Shown here: one piece after another, positions 1-7,569 of the stretch
Layout of the letters: each line of letters starts with the position of its first letter
Position numbering within the stretch: position 1 is the stretch's first letter
Source of the DNA: JAJZRV01 sp027442615
Lineage (GTDB): Bacteria; Pseudomonadota; Gammaproteobacteria; Burkholderiales; Ferrovaceae
Direction: 5' to 3'
NCBI GenBank assembly: GCA_027442615.1
Contig: DAIBBI010000010.1
Coordinates: forward strand, 1 to 57,818
Length of the DNA stretch: 57,818 nt
Position numbers and translations under genes: made by a program
Notes under the pieces: generated by a model
Told to the model about the DNA's origin: nothing
Databases searched by the model: none
Seen by the model: the letters and a program-made list of their open reading frames with translations, nothing else

Positions 1-11
1 ACAAGGCGTGT

Positions 12-48
12 TCGGGTCAACAAGCCATGGGATTTCCCAGGCACCCGA
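12..48 (+). promoter_or_regulatory. Structured leader before rpmI-rplT
   Basis: The bases before rpmI can fold into an outer stem TCGGGT (12-17) with ACCCGA (43-48) and an inner stem TGGGA (28-32) with TCCCA (35-39), flanked by CC/GG with a one-base bulge. rpmI-rplT leaders are known targets of feedback by L20 in E. coli and Bacillus, so this may be an autoregulatory leader. No reading frame in 1-73 looks like the end of IF3 (infC), so the leader lies in intergenic sequence. The L20 role is inference from gene context. Confidence 0.4.
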
Positions 49-73
49 CGCGGTTTAAAACAAAGGAGCAATC

Positions 74-271
74 ATGCCCAAAATGAAGACCAAGAGCGGG
101 GCTGCCAAGCGCTTTAAAGTGCGCGGTAGCGGCAGTGTCAAGCGCTCGCAGGCGTTCAAGCGCCACATCCTGACCAAGAAGACGACGAAGAACAAGCGCC
201 AGCTTCGCGGCACTGCAGAAATCCATTCCACCAACATGGGCTCCATTAAAGCCATGTTGCCCTACGCGTAA
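74..271 (+). CDS. rpmI: 50S ribosomal protein L35
   Basis: L35 is a small, very basic protein of the large ribosomal subunit. The 65-residue product is the usual length. It begins MPKMKTKSGAAKRFKV, the family hallmark, and has the conserved AFKRHILTKK segment and the arginine/lysine-rich centre that contacts 23S rRNA. The ATG is preceded by AAAGGAG at a good distance. rplT follows after 11 bases, the classical infC-rpmI-rplT order, so the pair is almost certainly co-transcribed. infC would lie just outside the left edge. Confidence 0.97.
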   Translation: MPKMKTKSGAAKRFKVRGSGSVKRSQAFKRHILTKKTTKNKRQLRGTAEIHSTNMGSIKAMLPYA

Positions 272-282
272 GGAGGCCGGAC

Positions 283-642
283 ATGCCAAGAGTCAAACGC
301 GGCGTTACGGCGCACGCACGCCACAAAAAAGTTCTTGATCAGGCCAAGGGTTACCGCGGCCGTCGCAAAAACGTCTACCGGATTGCCAAAGAAGCGGTGA
401 TGAAGGCCGGGCAATATGCCTACCGGGACCGCCGTCGTCGCAAGCGCGATTTTCGTGTGCTCTGGATTGCCCGTATTAACGCGGCGGCCCGTTCATGCGG
501 CATGACTTACAGTGTTTTCATGAATGGTCTGAAGAAGGCCGACATTCAAGTGGATCGCAAGGTCCTGGCGGATATTGCCGTTTTCGACAAGGCGGCTTTC
601 GCCAAAATGGTCGACACTGCCCGCGCCACGCTGGCAGCCTGA
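283..642 (+). CDS. rplT: 50S ribosomal protein L20
   Basis: L20 binds 23S rRNA early in 50S assembly and in many bacteria represses its own operon. The 119-residue product has the typical start MPRVKRGVTAHARHKK, the GYRGRRKNVYRIAKEAV segment of the long basic N-terminal helix, and the globular C-terminal RNA-binding part (RINAAARSCGMTYSVFMNGLKKA). Length is standard. The ATG follows an AAGGAGG Shine-Dalgarno. Downstream is a GC-rich hairpin and then pheS, the usual neighbour. Confidence 0.97.
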   Translation: MPRVKRGVTAHARHKKVLDQAKGYRGRRKNVYRIAKEAVMKAGQYAYRDRRRRKRDFRVLWIARINAAARSCGMTYSVFMNGLKKADIQVDRKVLADIAVFDKAAFAKMVDTARATLAA

Positions 643-648
643 CCTATC

Positions 649-678
649 CCGGCCCCCTGCTGCGAGTGGGGGGGCCGG
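649..678 (+). promoter_or_regulatory. GC-rich hairpin between rplT and pheS
   Basis: A perfect 9-bp inverted repeat, CCGGCCCCC (649-657) and GGGGGCCGG (670-678), with a 12-base loop starts seven bases after the rplT stop and ends 19 bases before the pheS ATG. No run of T follows, so it is not a standard intrinsic terminator. It could be a weak terminator, a processing site or an attenuator setting pheST level relative to the ribosomal genes. In enteric bacteria pheST is attenuated here through a leader peptide; no Phe-rich leader peptide is visible in this gap. Confidence 0.45.
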
Positions 679-697
679 TCTTCCCAAGAAGATCCCG

Positions 698-1717
698 ATG
701 CAAGATCTCCAATCCATTCTGGACAGTGCGCTCGATGCGCTGTCCGCCATCGACAATCCAGCATTGCTGGAAGAAGTCAAAGCCCGTTACCTGGGAAAAT
801 CAGGACTTCTGACCGAACGACTCAAAGCCCTGGGCAAGCTCTCCCCTGAGGAACGCCCTGCTGCAGGGGCCGAGATCAATCGCGTCAAGGCGTCCGTGGA
901 AGACGCCCTGCAGTCCCGGCGCGACCATATTGCGGCTCAGCAGCTGGAGCGACAGCTCTCCGAGCAGGCGCTGGATGTCTCCCTTCCGGGCCGGGGCTCT
1001 GCCAATGGAGGCCTGCACCCCGTCACCCGGACATTGGCCCGGATTCGGGAGTTATTCCACTCGTTGGGGTTTGATGTGGCCGATGGCCCTGAAATTGAGA
1101 CGGACGCCTATAACTTTACCGCCCTGAACATTCCGCAGGACCACCCGGCGCGGGCGATGCACGATACGTTCTACCTCGATGCCAGCCATGTCCTGCGAAC
1201 CCATACTTCTCCCATGCAGGTGCGTTACCTCGAAACGCGCAAGCCTCCGGTCAAGGTCATCGTGCCAGGGCGCGTATATCGCTGCGACTCCGACATGACG
1301 CACACACCCATGTTCCACCAGGTAGAAGGGCTATGGGTGGATGAGGCGGTTACTTTTAGCGGCCTGAAAGGCGTGCTGATCGATTTCATGCGCCAGTTTT
1401 TTGAGCAGGATCAACTGAAGGCACGATTCCGCCCTTCGTTCTTTCCCTTCACCGAGCCCTCGGCTGAAATGGATGTCGGCTGCGTGATCTGCGCAGGGAA
1501 GGGGTGCCGTGTATGCAGTCATACCGGGTGGCTGGAAGTGCTGGGTTGCGGCATGGTTCACCCCAATGTGTTTACTCCCTTGGGCATCGACAGTGAGCGT
1601 CATGTGGGCTTTGCGTTTGGTATGGGCGTGGAGCGCCTTGCCATGTTACGCTATGGGGTCAATGACTTACGGCTGTTTTTTGATAATGATTTGAGATTCC
1701 TGGAACAGTTCCGCTAA
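698..1717 (+). CDS. pheS: Phenylalanyl-tRNA synthetase alpha subunit
   Basis: This is the catalytic alpha chain of the alpha2-beta2 synthetase, which charges tRNA-Phe in the cytoplasm. The ATG at 698 gives 339 residues, close to the E. coli length (327); longer upstream reading is rejected because MQDLQSILDSAL matches the family start. Residues 1-90 form the N-terminal coiled coil. The class II core follows, with HPVTRTLARIRELFHSLGF, then RVYRCDSDMTHTPMFHQVEG (motif 2) and GFAFGMGVERLAMLRYG (motif 3). The stop codon abuts the pheT ATG directly, implying translational coupling. Confidence 0.97.
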   Translation: MQDLQSILDSALDALSAIDNPALLEEVKARYLGKSGLLTERLKALGKLSPEERPAAGAEINRVKASVEDALQSRRDHIAAQQLERQLSEQALDVSLPGRGSANGGLHPVTRTLARIRELFHSLGFDVADGPEIETDAYNFTALNIPQDHPARAMHDTFYLDASHVLRTHTSPMQVRYLETRKPPVKVIVPGRVYRCDSDMTHTPMFHQVEGLWVDEAVTFSGLKGVLIDFMRQFFEQDQLKARFRPSFFPFTEPSAEMDVGCVICAGKGCRVCSHTGWLEVLGCGMVHPNVFTPLGIDSERHVGFAFGMGVERLAMLRYGVNDLRLFFDNDLRFLEQFR

Positions 1718-4075
1718 ATGAAATTTTCAGAATCCTGGCTGCGCACTTGGATCAACCCCGCGCTTGACCGTACCGAAATTGCCCATGCCTTGACCATGGC
1801 AGGATTGGAGGTGGAAGCCCTGGAGCCCGTGGCGCCGATGTTCGACCGGGTCGTGGTGGGCGAGGTCAAGACGGCTGAAAAGCACCCACAGGCTGATCGC
1901 CTCAAATTGCTGACCGTGGATGTGGGGCAGGGTGGCCTTCTGCAAATCGTTTGCGGGGCCGGCAATGTTTCTGTGGGCATGAAAGCGCCTTGTGCGCTGG
2001 TGGGCGCCAAGCTTCCCGGGGGGCTGATCATCAAAGCCGCCAAGGTGCGCGGCGTTGAATCCTTCGGCATGATGTGTTCCGAAACGGAATTGGGGCTGAG
2101 CGAGAGCAGTGAAGGGTTGCTGGTCCTCGCACCCGAAGCGCCAACTGGCCAGGATATACGCCGGTGGCTGGATCTGGACGATCACCTCTTTACTTTGAAG
2201 CTGACCCCCAATCGCGCAGACTGCCTGAGTATTCAGGGCGTTGCACGCGAACTGGCCGCGATTACCCATCTGCCTTTCGTTCCGTTGTCCATTACGCCGG
2301 CAACGATTGCGGGTGATGCGTCACGCAAGGTGGCGGTGCTGGATGAGGCAGCCTGTCCACGCTATCTGGGGCGCTCATTGTGCCTTGCCCGCCCCGAAAC
2401 GCCTACGCCTGAATGGATGGTGCGTCGTCTCCTGCGTTCCGGCCTGCGTCCCAAAAGTATTGCGGTTGATGTGACCAACTATGTGCTGCTGGAGTTGGGG
2501 CAGCCGCTTCACGCCTTTGATGAAGATTGCTTGCAGGGGTCCCTGGCCGTCCGTTGGGCTCATCCGGGCGAATCTCTGACCCTGCTCAACGAGCAGCAGG
2601 TGTCCCTGCAACCGGACATGCTGGTGATTGCCGACCAAAGTGGCGCCATAGCGCTGGCGGGCATCATGGGAGGGCAAAGCACGGCTGTGTCTCCAGCGAG
2701 TACCCGCTTATTTCTGGAGAGCGCCTTTTTTGCCCCGGATGCCATCGCTGGTCGTGCCCGTCGACTGGCATTGAGTTCCGATTCGGCGTACCGCTTTGAG
2801 CGGGGCGTGGATTTCTCTGCCACCCGACATGCCCTGGAACGGGCTACGACACTGCTGCTGGATCTCTGCGGCGGTACAGCCGACGCTGTGGTGGAGTTCA
2901 CAGGACGCCTGCCTCAACGGCAACCCGTGCTGGTGCGCCCCGAACGCGTGAGACGCGTGCTGGGGTTGGACATTCCTGACGCGGCCATGGCAGAACTGCT
3001 GCAGGGGCTGGGATTGGCCCTTGAGTTGCGTGCGGATGGATTTGAGGTCACGCCTTCCAGTCACCGCTTTGATCTTGCGATTGAGGCGGATTTCATCGAA
3101 GAAATTGCCCGTCTGCACGGCTATGACCAGATTCCTGCCAACCCTCCACGCGGACATCTCGTGATGTTGCCCAGTCCCGAGGGTACCCGGTCCGAACTGG
3201 ATTTGGCGTGGCAACTGGTGCATCGCGGCTATCAGGAGGTGGTGACCTACAGCTTTGTCGATGCCAAGGACGAGGCTGTGCTCGCCATGCGGCCTTCCGA
3301 TGTGACCTTGCTCAACCCCATTGCCAGCCAGATGTCGGTCATGCGCTCGACCCTGGCTGTGGGCCTCATCAACACCCTTCAGTCCAACCTCAACCGCAAG
3401 CAGGAACGGGTCAGGATCTTTGAAATGGGTCGGTGTTTTGCCCGCGAGGCGCAGGGCTTTGTCCAGCGTAAAACCCTGGGTGGGCTGATTTACGGGACGC
3501 GTGATCCGGAACAGTGGGGTACAGCGGCCGAACCGTCGGATTTCTTTGATCTCAAGCAGGATGTCGAACTCCTGTTTGGGGGCGGCCATGCCGTATTTGC
3601 AGGGACAACCCACCCTGCCTTGCATCCAGGGCGCTCTGCGGAGATTGGTTTGGATGGAAAATCAGTAGGTTGGCTGGGGGAGTTGCATCCGCGCGTCAGC
3701 GCCGCATACGGTTTTCCCAAGGCACCGTTGCTCTTTGAGCTGATGCTGGAACCGTTGCTGGCGCGGCCAGTGCCCCGCTACCGAGAAACATCCCGCTTTC
3801 AGCCCATTCGGCGTGACTTGGCCGTGCTCGTTGCTGATGCAATTTCCGCATCTGCTGTTTTGGATGCGCTAAAGACTGCTGCTGTTCCAGGGGTCTCCGA
3901 ATTGGCATTGTTTGACCTGTATCAGGGCCATGGCGTTGCTAAAGGCAAAAAAAGCCTTGCGTTTCGTATAGTTATGAACGATACTGAAAGAACATTGACC
4001 GAAGCGGAAATTGAGTCCAGTGTGACCGCGCTGCTTCATGTACTGCAGTCCCGGTTTAATGCTGAGCTGAGATAA
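1718..4075 (+). CDS. pheT: Phenylalanyl-tRNA synthetase beta subunit
   Basis: The beta subunit of PheRS binds tRNA-Phe and carries the editing site. At 785 residues it is near the E. coli length (795). Domains in order: N-terminal MKFSESWLRTW; a tRNA-binding EMAP-like domain (about 40-150, with KHPQADRLKLLTVDVG); the B3/B4 editing domain (about 210-370); the B5 domain (about 400-475); a degenerate synthetase core; and the C-terminal anticodon-binding FDX-ACB domain (about 690-785, RFQPIRRDLAVLV). It starts on the base after the pheS stop. ihfA follows after 10 bases, the common pheST-ihfA arrangement. Confidence 0.97.
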   Translation: MKFSESWLRTWINPALDRTEIAHALTMAGLEVEALEPVAPMFDRVVVGEVKTAEKHPQADRLKLLTVDVGQGGLLQIVCGAGNVSVGMKAPCALVGAKLPGGLIIKAAKVRGVESFGMMCSETELGLSESSEGLLVLAPEAPTGQDIRRWLDLDDHLFTLKLTPNRADCLSIQGVARELAAITHLPFVPLSITPATIAGDASRKVAVLDEAACPRYLGRSLCLARPETPTPEWMVRRLLRSGLRPKSIAVDVTNYVLLELGQPLHAFDEDCLQGSLAVRWAHPGESLTLLNEQQVSLQPDMLVIADQSGAIALAGIMGGQSTAVSPASTRLFLESAFFAPDAIAGRARRLALSSDSAYRFERGVDFSATRHALERATTLLLDLCGGTADAVVEFTGRLPQRQPVLVRPERVRRVLGLDIPDAAMAELLQGLGLALELRADGFEVTPSSHRFDLAIEADFIEEIARLHGYDQIPANPPRGHLVMLPSPEGTRSELDLAWQLVHRGYQEVVTYSFVDAKDEAVLAMRPSDVTLLNPIASQMSVMRSTLAVGLINTLQSNLNRKQERVRIFEMGRCFAREAQGFVQRKTLGGLIYGTRDPEQWGTAAEPSDFFDLKQDVELLFGGGHAVFAGTTHPALHPGRSAEIGLDGKSVGWLGELHPRVSAAYGFPKAPLLFELMLEPLLARPVPRYRETSRFQPIRRDLAVLVADAISASAVLDALKTAAVPGVSELALFDLYQGHGVAKGKKSLAFRIVMNDTERTLTEAEIESSVTALLHVLQSRFNAELR

Positions 4076-4085
4076 CGGAGCATCC

Positions 4086-4391
4086 ATGACACTCACCAAA
4101 GCTGAACTTTCTGACTTGCTGTTTGAAAAAGTTGGGCTCAACAAACGAGAGGCCAAAGATCTCGTGGATACTTTTTTCGAAGAGATTCGAACTGCTCTTG
4201 AAAAAGGGGATAGCGTCAAATTGTCAGGTTTTGGCAATTTCCAGCTCCGGACCAAACCACAGCGGCCCGGTCGCAACCCGAAAACAGGGGAAGAAATCCC
4301 CATCACTGCACGACGCGTTGTCACCTTTCATGCCAGCCAGAAACTAAAGACGTTGGTGGAGAAACGCAGTGGCAGCGCTGAACCTGCCTGA
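4086..4391 (+). CDS. ihfA: Integration host factor alpha subunit
   Basis: IHF-alpha pairs with IHF-beta to bind and sharply bend DNA at specific sites. The 101-residue protein has the DNABII fold: N-terminal helices (MTLTKAELSDLLFEKVGLNKREAKDLVD), then FGNFQLRTKPQRPGRNPKTGEEIPI, which is the beta-ribbon arm with the intercalating proline in GRNPKTG. CGGAG precedes the ATG. The position after pheT is the conserved one. Its end overlaps the following MerR-like gene by 23 bases. Confidence 0.96.
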   Translation: MTLTKAELSDLLFEKVGLNKREAKDLVDTFFEEIRTALEKGDSVKLSGFGNFQLRTKPQRPGRNPKTGEEIPITARRVVTFHASQKLKTLVEKRSGSAEPA

Positions 4392-4752
4392 GGGCGGGCT
4401 TCCCCCCATTCCCTCGAAGCGCTACTTCACGATCGGTGAAGTGGGTGAGTTGTGTGCCGTCAAGCCGCACGTGTTGCGTTACTGGGAGCAAGAATTTTCG
4501 CAGCTGAAACCGGTTAAAAGGCGGGGCAACCGGCGTTATTATCAGCCCCATGAGGTCATGCTGATCCGCCATATTCGAAGCCTGCTTTATGATCGCGGAT
4601 TCACCATCAACGGCGCGCGCCATGTGCTCTCTTCACCGGAAGAAAAGGCAGCGATTCGGCAGTTGACTGAACCCGCAGTCAAATCAGTTCAAAAAGTGCC
4701 CGATGCATTCAGAAAGGAACTGCAATCCATCATCTCTCTGCTGTCGCGATGA
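4369..4752 (+). CDS. MerR-family transcriptional regulator (ihfA-linked)
   Basis: A 127-residue protein with an N-terminal MerR winged helix-turn-helix (residues about 18-88: RYFTIGEVGELCAVKPHVLRYW, then RGNRRYYQPHEVMLIRHI). The C-terminal part is short and lacks metal-binding cysteines, so it is not a typical metal sensor. Genes of this kind sit directly after ihfA in many beta- and gammaproteobacteria; their target is not established to my knowledge. The start is GTG at 4369, inside ihfA, with GGAG about 10 bases upstream; no better start precedes the HTH. The overlap suggests co-translation with ihfA. Confidence 0.85.
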   Translation: MAALNLPEGGLPPIPSKRYFTIGEVGELCAVKPHVLRYWEQEFSQLKPVKRRGNRRYYQPHEVMLIRHIRSLLYDRGFTINGARHVLSSPEEKAAIRQLTEPAVKSVQKVPDAFRKELQSIISLLSR

Positions 4753-4777
4753 ATTTTTTCTGGCATAATTAGCAGTT

Positions 4778-4854
<77 letters not shown>

Positions 4855-4953
4855 ATTCCCTTCGGTGTGTTCTGAACATGCCTTCCTGCTTTTCCGTGGT
4901 CATTTATACAATGCGGTGGATTTTTGCTTTTGGCGAGCGGCCACCATGCCGTA

Positions 4954-5553
4954 ATGCGGATAATCGCAGTTTTGATCGCAGCGGTCCGTGCCTTGAACCT
5001 CACCCGTCTGACCAATCAGGAATTACTCAGATTGCTGTTTGGCAGCAACGCCGATTACCACGCTTATGAGGCCTCGCTTCACCCGTTGTTTTCGACTTCT
5101 GGCGGCGCCTTGCAAAAACGCGGGGCTGCAGCGCGTGAGCTTGTAACCCGTTGGCTTCATGAAGAGCTTCATCAGCGTAGCCTGCTGGCGAAGCCGGCTG
5201 CCGTTGAAGAATATCTCAGGCTCTATTTCAGCGGCCGTGAACATGAGTCTTTCGTGGTATTGTTTCTCGACGCCCAAAATCACCTGATCAGTGTTGAGGA
5301 GCTGTTTCGTGGCACTTTGACCCAGACGGCGGTTTATCCCCGCGAGATTCTGAAGGTGGCGTTACACCACAATGCTGCGGGCGTGATCTTTGCTCATAAT
5401 CACCCCTCGGGTATGGCACACCCCAGCACGGCGGACCGTCGCCTGACGGAAACCTTGCAAAAGGCGCTGGATCTGGTGGATATCAAGGTGCTGGATCACT
5501 TCATCGTAGCCGGCAGGAGTGCGCTTAGCTTTGCTGAGCGTGGATGGCTGTGA
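4954..5553 (+). CDS. radC: RadC-family JAB/MPN-domain protein, short N-terminus
   Basis: RadC-like proteins (UPF0758) carry a JAMM metalloprotease fold. Despite the name, a DNA-repair role is not established. The metal motif is intact: a glutamate in SVEELFRGTL, and HNHPSGMAHPSTAD supplying HxH, Ser and Asp. The usual N-terminal signature (GERPREKLL, then ALSDAELLA) is only partly present: LTNQELLRLLFG matches the second half, and nothing matches the first. ATG 4954 gives 199 residues; TTG 4924 and TTG 4993 are alternatives, and none has a strong ribosome site. The 3' end overlaps the convergent tlpA-like gene by 29 bases. Confidence 0.82.
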   Translation: MRIIAVLIAAVRALNLTRLTNQELLRLLFGSNADYHAYEASLHPLFSTSGGALQKRGAAARELVTRWLHEELHQRSLLAKPAAVEEYLRLYFSGREHESFVVLFLDAQNHLISVEELFRGTLTQTAVYPREILKVALHHNAAGVIFAHNHPSGMAHPSTADRRLTETLQKALDLVDIKVLDHFIVAGRSALSFAERGWL

Positions 5554-6088
5554 GGATGGCTTGTCGCAATTCCGATTCCTGGATGCGTCCCAGTTTCTTG
5601 AATACGATTTCACCGTTTTGACCAAAGACCATGGTGAAGGGAATGCCCTCCTGGGCGTTGCCGTAAGGTCCCGTCATGCCCAGGACGTCCTGCGTTCCCA
5701 CCAGCATCGGGTAGTTCATGGGCTGCTGCGCGAGGTAGGCGCGAAGCGCCTCGCGATCATCTATGCCGATGCCGACAAAACGAACCTGATCGGCTGGCCA
5801 GGCGGCTTGCGTCTGTCTGAGCATCGGCATTTCGTCCTTGCAGGGTTCGCACCAGGCTGCCCAGAAGTTGACCACCAGCACGCGCCCCTGCCATTGGTGC
5901 AGTGCCTGGTTCTTTTGTTCCAGATCCGGCAATGACAAGGCCAGAATGGGGGAGGGGGCGGCCTTGGGAGGCTCTGTCCGGGATTCGTCGCGCTTCCAGT
6001 AGTTCAGGCTGTGGTAAATGGCAACACCCTCCCATACGGCAAAAGCCAGGACGATGAAGATGATCAATTTAACGAGGGGGCTTTTCAT
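5525..6088 (-). CDS. Membrane-anchored TlpA/ResA-type thioredoxin
   Basis: A 187-residue thiol-disulfide oxidoreductase predicted to face the periplasm. An uncleaved N-terminal anchor (residues 6-28, VKLIIFIVLAFAVWEGVAIY) is followed by a linker and a TlpA-like thioredoxin domain with VVNFWAAWCEPC, giving the redox pair C80/C83. The conserved cis-proline is in EGIPFTMVF. Such proteins reduce apocytochromes, copper sites or other exported thiols. No cytochrome-maturation genes are adjacent, so the substrate is unknown. It is transcribed alone, divergent from the E2 gene. Confidence 0.88.
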   Translation of the reverse strand: MKSPLVKLIIFIVLAFAVWEGVAIYHSLNYWKRDESRTEPPKAAPSPILALSLPDLEQKNQALHQWQGRVLVVNFWAAWCEPCKDEMPMLRQTQAAWPADQVRFVGIGIDDREALRAYLAQQPMNYPMLVGTQDVLGMTGPYGNAQEGIPFTMVFGQNGEIVFKKLGRIQESELRQAILTAIHAQQS

Positions 6089-6220
6089 GGAATCCGGTAC
6101 CTGAAAAAATTATGGGGAAAATCGCTGGCATGCCGAAGATGCCGGCATGATAAACTTTCCCGCCGGGTTTCGTGTTGGGCGGATTGATCCCGTTCAAAAT
6201 GCAACCTTACCAGATAACCG

Positions 6221-6240
6221 CTGCTAACTGCCGCTAACTG
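6221..6240 (+). repeat. Short tandem repeat upstream of E2 gene
   Basis: Two adjacent 10-base units, CTGCTAACTG and CCGCTAACTG, differ at one base. A weaker related segment (GATAACCG) precedes them. They lie 26 bases before the E2 start, in the 177-base divergent spacer with the tlpA-like gene. They could be an operator half-site pair or chance; no known binding consensus is recognised. Confidence 0.35.
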
Positions 6241-6265
6241 CTTGCTCCTACAGGGGAATTTAAGT

Positions 6266-7558
6266 ATGGCCACAGAAGTCAAGGTCCCGGATATTGGGGA
6301 CTTCAAAAATATCCCAGTCATTGAAGTGATGGTTAAGGCGGGTGATACCGTTCGAGCCGAAGACCCTTTGGTAACGCTCGAATCGGACAAGGCAACCATG
6401 GAAATCCCGGCACCGGTGGCCGGTGTCGTCAAGGAAGTATTGCTGAAGTTGGGGGACCGGGTTTCTGAAGGAACACCGGTGATTTTGCTGGAAACGACAG
6501 ACGCAGCCCCTGCCAAGATCGCAGCCCCTGCTCCTGCAGCCCCTGTACCCTCACCAGAAGTAGCACCTGCACCACCCCCTGCGCAGGTTCAAGAACCCGT
6601 CACTGCGCCACAATCTGCCGCTGCAGTGCAGGATCACGAAGGATTTCTCAAAGCGCATGCAAGCCCCGCGATACGCCATTTCGCCCGGGAGCTTGGTGTG
6701 GATCTCACCAAAGTCAAAGGCAGCGGCCCCAAGGGGCGCGTACTGCGTGAGGATGTCCAGGGATTCGTGAAATCCGTGTTGCAAAATGCCGCAGGGTCCG
6801 TCCCCGGAACCGCTGCGGGAATCGGGCTGGGACTTCTGCCCTGGCCGCAGGTGGACTTCGCCAAGTATGGTCCGATAGAGGTGCAACCGCTGAGCCGCAT
6901 CAAGAAGCTCTCGGGAGCCAATCTGCACCGTAACTGGGTGATGATTCCCCATGTCACCAACAACGATGACGCCGACATTACGGAACTGGATGCCTTCCGC
7001 ATCCAGCTCAACCAGGAAAATGCAAAATCGGGCACAAAGGTGACGCTCCTGGCGTTCATCATCAAGGCCGTGTGCAATGCCTTGCGCAAGTTTCCGGAAT
7101 TCAACGCATCGCTCGATGGCGACACACTCGTCCTCAAGCGCTACTACCATATCGGATTTGCTGCGGACACACCCAATGGATTGGTGGTGCCCGTCATCAA
7201 GGACGCCGACAAAAAAGGCGTTCTGCAAATTGCCGAAGAGGCCGGCACCATGGCGGCGAAGGCTCGAGAAGGAAAATTGGGTCCAGCCGAGATGCAGGGC
7301 GGGACGTTTTCCATTTCCAGTCTGGGGGGGATCGGCGGCACCTATTTCACGCCCATCATCAATGCACCTGAAGTGGCCATTCTGGGCGTTTGCCGCGCTT
7401 CCATTCGACCGGTCTGGGTGGATAACGCCTTCCAGCCCAGGCTGATTGCACCGCTTTCCCTGTCTTACGACCATCGTGTTATTGATGGTGCTGCCGCTGC
7501 CCGCTTCAATGCCTACCTGGTGGGATTGCTGGGCGACATGCGCCGCGCCACACTTTAA
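6266..7558 (+). CDS. aceF: Dihydrolipoamide acyltransferase (E2) of pyruvate/2-oxoacid dehydrogenase
   Basis: This is the E2 core that transfers acyl groups from E1-bound thiamine to CoA through a swinging lipoyl arm. ATG 6266 (AGGGGAA upstream) gives 430 residues. There is a single lipoyl domain (2-77) with lipoyl-lysine K42 in ESDKATMEIPAP, then an Ala/Pro-rich linker (80-120), a peripheral-subunit-binding domain (131-167, ASPAIRHFARELGVDLTKV) and the catalytic domain (about 205-430) with HRVID (H403, D407). E. coli AceF has three lipoyl domains; one is common elsewhere. lpdA follows after 11 bases. No E1 gene is adjacent. The acyl substrate (pyruvate) is inferred. Confidence 0.9.
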   Translation: MATEVKVPDIGDFKNIPVIEVMVKAGDTVRAEDPLVTLESDKATMEIPAPVAGVVKEVLLKLGDRVSEGTPVILLETTDAAPAKIAAPAPAAPVPSPEVAPAPPPAQVQEPVTAPQSAAAVQDHEGFLKAHASPAIRHFARELGVDLTKVKGSGPKGRVLREDVQGFVKSVLQNAAGSVPGTAAGIGLGLLPWPQVDFAKYGPIEVQPLSRIKKLSGANLHRNWVMIPHVTNNDDADITELDAFRIQLNQENAKSGTKVTLLAFIIKAVCNALRKFPEFNASLDGDTLVLKRYYHIGFAADTPNGLVVPVIKDADKKGVLQIAEEAGTMAAKAREGKLGPAEMQGGTFSISSLGGIGGTYFTPIINAPEVAILGVCRASIRPVWVDNAFQPRLIAPLSLSYDHRVIDGAAAARFNAYLVGLLGDMRRATL

Positions 7559-7569
7559 GGAACTGTTTC

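Noticed and set aside
1..73. Possible 3' end of infC
   Set aside because: None of the three frames resembles the IF3 C-terminus, and stable stem pairing fits a leader better.
4860..5020. RadC N-terminus hidden in another frame (GERPP) by frameshift
   Set aside because: The distance from GERP to LTNQELL is about 24 residues rather than about 14, and the residues between do not match the family. Probably chance.
6551..7474. 307-codon open frame antisense to aceF
   Set aside because: Shadow of the E2 gene; no domain and no ribosome site.
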